Assembly: GCF_011769525.1 (NCBI RefSeq)
Contig: NZ_CP050440.1
Span: 6,883,501-6,947,500, forward strand
Direction: 5' to 3'
DNA: 64,000 nt
Source: Tolypothrix sp. PCC 7910
Lineage (GTDB): Bacteria; Cyanobacteriota; Cyanobacteriia; Cyanobacteriales; Nostocaceae
A program made the translations under genes and the position numbers. The first letter of the stretch is position 1; every line of letters starts with the position of its first letter. This document shows, one piece after another, positions 63,503 to 64,000 of this stretch. Below the pieces are notes generated by a model. It saw only the letters and a list, made by a program, of their open reading frames with translations. It had not been told where the DNA came from and did no database searches.

Positions 63503-63732
63503 GACTTCTATTTAATTTAGAAAATTATTTAACAAATTAAATGTCGTGGTTTAAATATTTAACATTTTAGTTGTCGTTTTGTTAAAATCATTCATTCCCA
63601 AATTTTGATTAATTCATAACAAAATAATTGTCTTTTTCTAGAGGCTGTGCGCTAAATAAAAAATTAAATGTCGTTCTTTAGAACAAAGTAGTATGATATT
63701 GATTAAGCAATAATACACAGATACTAATTATG

Positions 63733-63867
63733 TCATTCTCCTGCTAAAGCTTTATTCTTTATAGTTGCAATAACAGCACTTGGAGACAAGTTTTTCCGCA
63801 GGAGCTTTGCGGCAGCTAAGTTTCGCATCTCAAGATCGAAATTGAGGGTGTGTATGCTTTGAATCAT
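63733..63867 (-). CDS. Possible 44-codon ORF inside the transposon end
   Basis: An ATG at 63867 opens a frame of 44 codons ending at 63733, reading MIQSIHTLNFDLEMRN and then a helical basic part (LAAAKLLRKNLSPSAVIA). No good ribosome site is seen and no family is recognised. It may be a real small gene, or a remnant of a longer one. Kept at low confidence because nothing else occupies this part of the element. Confidence 0.3.
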   Translation of the reverse strand: MIQSIHTLNFDLEMRNLAAAKLLRKNLSPSAVIATIKNKALAGE

Positions 63868-64000
63868 AATGTAAGAAAAATTTTGATCCATAAATTAGAA
63901 AAGAGTTAACGAAAATTCAGGCTTTCGCGCTAATCACAAATTAAAACTTTGCATTCATACATTAGTGAGAGTTGAAATTTTGAATCATAACTAGAGAATG

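Larger units (their letters stand above)
63409..64000 (+). mobile_element. Left end of a Tn7-like (type V-K CAST-type) transposon, running off the right edge
   Basis: Starting with TGT at 63409, the DNA carries a set of related 15-17-bp motifs all in the same direction: AACAAATTAAATGTCG (63417-63432), AACAAATTAATGTCAC (63437-63452), AACAAATTAAATGTCG (63531-63546), AACATTTTAGTTGTCG (63561-63576), AACAAAATAATTGTC (63618-63632) and AAAAATTAAATGTCG (63659-63673). Repeats of this form, beginning 8 nt inside a terminal TGT, are the TnsB-binding ends of cyanobacterial CAST elements such as the Scytonema one, to which I compare from memory. Direct orientation into the window edge means the body lies to the right. 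No transposase or Cas gene is inside the window. It could also be a decayed or short non-autonomous copy. Confidence 0.75.

Overview
The window reads as chromosome of a filamentous, heterocyst-forming cyanobacterium (Nostocales). Supporting signs are the septal-junction operon fraC-fraD-fraE, patB/cnfR lying head-to-head with a cox2-type terminal oxidase operon, a biliverdin-type phytochrome, a Psb34-like photosystem II protein, many GCGATCGC (HIP1) octamers, and many arrays of short tandem heptamers between genes. No rRNA, tRNA or CRISPR array was found. Genus cannot be fixed from the sequence alone.

Layout. 1-2.6 kb: a phytochrome kinase and its overlapping response regulator (cut by the left edge). 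2.8-4.7 kb: a lipoprotein preceded by a 21-bp tandem repeat, a 56-aa Psb34-like protein and a pentapeptide-repeat protein. 4.7-7.4 kb: fraC-fraD-fraE, with a duplicated 3' scrap of fraE behind it. 7.7-14.8 kb: a double-domain cobalamin adenosyltransferase-like protein, a KGG stress protein, an AGXT-type aminotransferase and small hypotheticals. 15-21.7 kb: patB, a 1.5-kb regulatory gap, then a small membrane protein and coxB-coxA-coxC. 22.1-24.9 kb: a DHDPS-like aldolase, a methyltransferase and a heme-oxygenase-like diiron oxidase, possibly a small-metabolite cluster.

25.2-34.6 kb is a seven-gene chemosensory cluster on the minus strand (CheW, CheR-TPR, CHASE3-like MCP, CheW, CheA-REC, CheB, REC-kinase) arranged like a Wsp system but ending in a kinase. 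34.8-38.1 kb holds a RelE-like/SF1 helicase/TPR fusion with an XRE regulator upstream. 38.7-46.4 kb: a type II NADH dehydrogenase, a degenerate MazG-like protein, a solute-binding lipoprotein, CobT, a DUF2232 protein and a Crp-type regulator. 47-60 kb: a giant Hsp70-like protein, a sugar transferase, a sugar ABC permease, a histidine kinase, MoeA, an RDD protein, rpmG, rpsR and an RNase II/R. 61.4-63.2 kb: fused CbiG-CobJ of the cobalamin pathway.

The right edge, from about 63409, looks like the left end of a Tn7-like element of the type V-K CRISPR-associated transposon (CAST) kind. It has a terminal TGT followed by repeated AACAAATTAAATGTCG-type motifs in direct orientation, with an intrinsic terminator among them. 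The body of the element would lie beyond the window. This end, the RelE-helicase-TPR/XRE pair and the aldolase/methyltransferase/diiron-oxidase cluster are the observations most worth following.
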